Positions 35,227 to 37,570 of a DNA stretch of 37,570 bases are shown here, piece after piece. Position 1 is the first letter of the stretch. Each line of letters starts with the position of its first letter. Source of the stretch: a virus. Location of the stretch: positions 1 to 37,570 of the IMG/VR virus record IMGVR_UViG_3300021381_000132; one strand, given 5' to 3'. A model generated the notes under the pieces. The model was given only the letters and a program-made list of their open reading frames with translations. It did no database searches and was not told where the DNA came from. Both the position numbers and the translations under genes were made by a program.

Positions 35227-37205
35227 ACAACGAAGATATCATCAAGACGGCCAGAATCCGCATGTCGGAATCCGTGACCGCTGATCTAAAGAACCGCGAA
35301 GACGGGTTAAATGATCTTGAGTTCGCTGCGGGCCTGCAATGGCCACCGACTGAAAAGGAAGCGCGCGAAACCGCAGGCCGTCCATGCCTTACAATGAACC
35401 GGATGCCACGATTTGTGCGGCAGGTCACGGGCGACATTCGCAAGCTGAACCCATCGGTTAAGGTTCTGGCCGCTGATCAAGAGGCAAACGAGCAAACGTC
35501 AGAACTGAACGAAGGCATTATCCGAAATGTTGAGTACATCAGCGACGCTTCGTCAGTTTATGAGGGCGCGGCGGAAAGTGCAGCGCAGTGCGGAATCGGA
35601 AACTTTCGCATTCTGACTGATTATGAAAATGACACATCATTCAATCAGGAAATCAAGGTAGAGCGAATTCACAATCCGTTTGCGGTTTATTGGGACCCGG
35701 ACGCCCGCTCGCCGACCCGTTCCGATGCTGGCTATTGCTTTATCACGGACAAAATGAGCGCGGATGATTTCAAGAAGGCTTATCCTGGTAAAGACGGCGT
35801 TGACGCAGAGCATGATGGCAATACGGATGGCCTCGAAAATTGGTCTGAATCTGGTGATGTTATTGTCGCGGAATATTACTGGAAAGAGCCGCGCAAGATT
35901 AAGCTCGGTCTAATGGCTGACGGCACTACCATCGAAAACCCAACGGCTGCACATAATGTTGTCAAAGTCAGGACTGTAAACACGCATACGGTCAAATGGG
36001 CCAAGCTTAGTGGACAGGATGTATTAGAGGGGCCAAAGGACGTGCCTTCTATGCACATTCCAGTTGTTGCCGTTGTCGGTGAAGAAATCCACGTTGGGGA
36101 CCGGATTGTTCGCACATCGGTAATCAGGTTCGCCAAAGACCCACAGCAGCTTTACAATTATTACGCCAGTGCTGACGCCGAAGTTGTCGCATTGCAGCCT
36201 AAAGCGCCGTATCTTGTCACGATCAAGCAGGTCGCGGGCATGGAAGCGATTTGGGCGGCCGCAAACGATGGCAACAAGGCTTATCTGCCATACACGCCAG
36301 ATGAGAAGGCACCGCCACCACAGCGCATCCCGCCGCCTGTTTCGTCTAACGCCATGCAGACGGGCATGATGCGCGCCGAAGACGATATGAAGGCAACCAC
36401 TGGCATCTATGACGCTGCCCTTGGTGGTCGATCAAATGAACAATCTGGCATTGCTATCCGCCAGAGACAGCTTGAAAGCGATATCTCAACCTCGATCTAT
36501 ACGGACAACCTCGCCAAATCCATTGAACACGCAGGCCGCATCATGGTTGATATGATTCCGCGTGTTTACGATACTGATCGTATGATGCTCATTGTGGGCG
36601 ACGATGACGATCAGAAAATGGTGCGGGTGAATGGTCAGGAAGTGACTATTGGGCCGGACGGGATGCCACAGGCAACGCCGGTCAATAACTTATCAAGCGG
36701 CAAGCATACTGTTCGCGTATCTGTTGGCCCTAATTACACCACGCGCCGTCAAGAGACTGCCGAAAGTATGATGCAGTTTGTTCAGGCATTTCCTGCGGCG
36801 GGCCAAGTGGCGGGTGATCTGATTGCCAAGTCTATGGATTGGCCGGACGCTGACAAGCTGGCCGAGCGCCTCAAGAAGATATTGCCACCCGGCATGATAT
36901 CGCCCGAAGATTTGCCGCCCGAAGAGCAGCAGGCCATGCGGCAACAGCAGCAGCAGGCGCAGGCGGGCGAACAAGAGCAGAAGCAGATACAGCAGGCCAT
37001 GATTAGCGCCGAGATACGCAGTAAAACAGCCAAGGCGTATGAAGATGAAGCCGACGCGGCTAAGGCAGGCGCAGAGGCGCAGAAAACACAAGTCGAGACA
37101 GCGATTATGTCCGGCGAATTGAATGACGCGATTGCGCAGATTGTGCAACAGCAAGTCATGCTCGCGCTACGAGGCGCGGGGCAACAGGGCTTCGGCCCAC
37201 TCTAA
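35223..37205 (+). CDS. Portal protein, P22 gp1 family (complete copy)
   Basis: The ATG at 35223 overlaps the terL stop as ATGA and gives 660 residues (P22 gp1: 725). The N-terminal clip/stem region has FAAGLQWPPTEKEARE and RPCLTMNRMPRFVRQVTGDIRKLNPSVKV, both typical of P22-family portals; the middle has the WDPDARSPTRSDAGYCF stretch. The last 100 residues are a Gln/Glu/Ala-rich barrel helix. It assembles as a dodecamer at the unique vertex with terL upstream and scaffold/coat downstream. A second partial copy begins the window. Confidence 0.95.
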   Translation: MNNEDIIKTARIRMSESVTADLKNREDGLNDLEFAAGLQWPPTEKEARETAGRPCLTMNRMPRFVRQVTGDIRKLNPSVKVLAADQEANEQTSELNEGIIRNVEYISDASSVYEGAAESAAQCGIGNFRILTDYENDTSFNQEIKVERIHNPFAVYWDPDARSPTRSDAGYCFITDKMSADDFKKAYPGKDGVDAEHDGNTDGLENWSESGDVIVAEYYWKEPRKIKLGLMADGTTIENPTAAHNVVKVRTVNTHTVKWAKLSGQDVLEGPKDVPSMHIPVVAVVGEEIHVGDRIVRTSVIRFAKDPQQLYNYYASADAEVVALQPKAPYLVTIKQVAGMEAIWAAANDGNKAYLPYTPDEKAPPPQRIPPPVSSNAMQTGMMRAEDDMKATTGIYDAALGGRSNEQSGIAIRQRQLESDISTSIYTDNLAKSIEHAGRIMVDMIPRVYDTDRMMLIVGDDDDQKMVRVNGQEVTIGPDGMPQATPVNNLSSGKHTVRVSVGPNYTTRRQETAESMMQFVQAFPAAGQVAGDLIAKSMDWPDADKLAERLKKILPPGMISPEDLPPEEQQAMRQQQQQAQAGEQEQKQIQQAMISAEIRSKTAKAYEDEADAAKAGAEAQKTQVETAIMSGELNDAIAQIVQQQVMLALRGAGQQGFGPL

Positions 37206-37570
37206 GGAAAACCATAAATGACCGATAATCTTGAAGCTGCCCCTGTGGCGGTCGAAGAAATCGTGCAAACTGAGGCCGAGCAGGTCGAAGCGCCGGAAGC
37301 GGCGGATAGCACAGAAGGCGAACCCGTTGAGGTTGCCGCCGATGATGACGCAGACGGCGAAAAGCCAGATGTCGAATCTGAGGAAAAAGCCAAATCTCGG
37401 AGCGAACGCCGCCGCGAAGCTAAGGAACGGATGCAGGAAGAACTGCGCACCACCGAAGCTGCAAGGCGTGATCTTGAGGCCAAGCTAGAACAGCACAAAT
37501 AGGCCGCTAAATCCCTGCCAAAACCAAAGCAGGAAGATTATGCGGATTACGAAGAATTTCAAGCCGCCAA
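36339..37570 (+). repeat. Terminal repeat, right copy (pairs with 1-1232)
   Basis: This is the gap-free counterpart of the left end at offset 36338. It differs by scattered, mostly synonymous substitutions after about 36563, plus Gln-rich tail changes in portal and an amber codon in scaffold. Such a pattern fits a circular or permuted genome sampled from a mixed population. Confidence 0.95.
37218..37570 (+). pseudogene. Scaffold protein, right-end copy with in-frame amber codon (also truncated by window end)
   Basis: Residues 1-94 match the intact copy at 880 (acidic N-terminus and the RSERRREAKERMQEEL coiled coil), then TAG at 37500-37502 replaces a Leu codon (CTT in the left copy). After the stop the same frame continues to encode matching sequence (SLPKPKQEDYADYEEFQ) to the end of the window. 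So this allele has one nonsense change, not a frameshift. Either the gene is dead in that variant, the host suppresses amber codons, or the base is an assembly or read error. Confidence 0.6.

Noticed and set aside
1-37570. Integrase, CI-type repressor, tRNA genes, DNA polymerase
   Set aside because: None could be recognised on reading the proteins and intergenic regions, so a temperate lifestyle is not claimed; absence by eye is not proof.

Overview
This window is a phage genome of the P22-like podovirus type. The gene order terminase small, terminase large, portal, scaffold, coat, gp4-like and gp10-like tail factors, ejection proteins, tailspike follows P22. The likely host is an alphaproteobacterium, probably a marine Rhodobacterales (roseobacter) relative. 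The best evidence is a phage GapR (DUF2312) protein, a nucleoid protein essentially confined to Alphaproteobacteria; the host genus is inference. No integrase, CI-type repressor, DNA polymerase or tRNA gene was recognised, so replication must lean on the host.

The two ends carry the same sequence. Bases 1-1232 align without gaps to 36339-37570 (offset 36338), so the unit genome is about 36.3 kb and circularly permuted or circular. The two copies are not identical. Differences are mostly synonymous, and the right-hand scaffold copy has an in-frame amber codon, so two related alleles are present.

Layout. (1) Late structural module, + strand, from 33624 through the right end and again from 1 to about 13210: terS, terL, portal, scaffold, coat, head-tail factors, collar fibre, GNAT, three ejection proteins, a lysozyme-like protein and a tailspike. 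A small three-helix membrane protein sits on the opposite strand at 9915-10235, the place where P22 carries its superinfection-exclusion gene sieA. (2) Lysis module, + strand, 13283-15983: several small membrane proteins (one nested out of frame), an M15 peptidase endolysin with a membrane tail, and an overlapping i-spanin/o-spanin pair. (3) Minus-strand block of small genes, 16023-17827, with a duplicated 179-bp signal-peptide module. (4) A short + operon, 17963-19480, of a ribbon-helix-helix protein, a GIY-YIG nuclease, tiny ATGA-coupled genes and the remnant of an adenine methyltransferase gene. (5) Minus-strand recombination operon, 23060 down to 19477, with Erf annealing protein, NinB and a Ref-like nuclease. 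(6) A divergent control region at about 23061-23202 with tandem TTGACG-containing repeats, then early + genes including GapR and a VRR-NUC-like nuclease. (7) A 715-bp gene-poor stretch, 24940-25654, rich in palindromes and hairpins. (8) A three-gene IbrB-unknown-IbrA cassette, then replication-type genes (SSB, stand-alone DnaA domain IV) among many small unknowns, two HNH nucleases, and a strong terminator at 33541-33571 before the late genes.

The most novel material is the ParB-like/PP-loop cassette behind a structured leader, the operator arrays around 23.1 kb and 25.0 kb, the SieA-position membrane protein, the module duplications, and many genes under 60 codons linked by 4-base stop/start overlaps. 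All calls come from reading the sequence; no database search was run.
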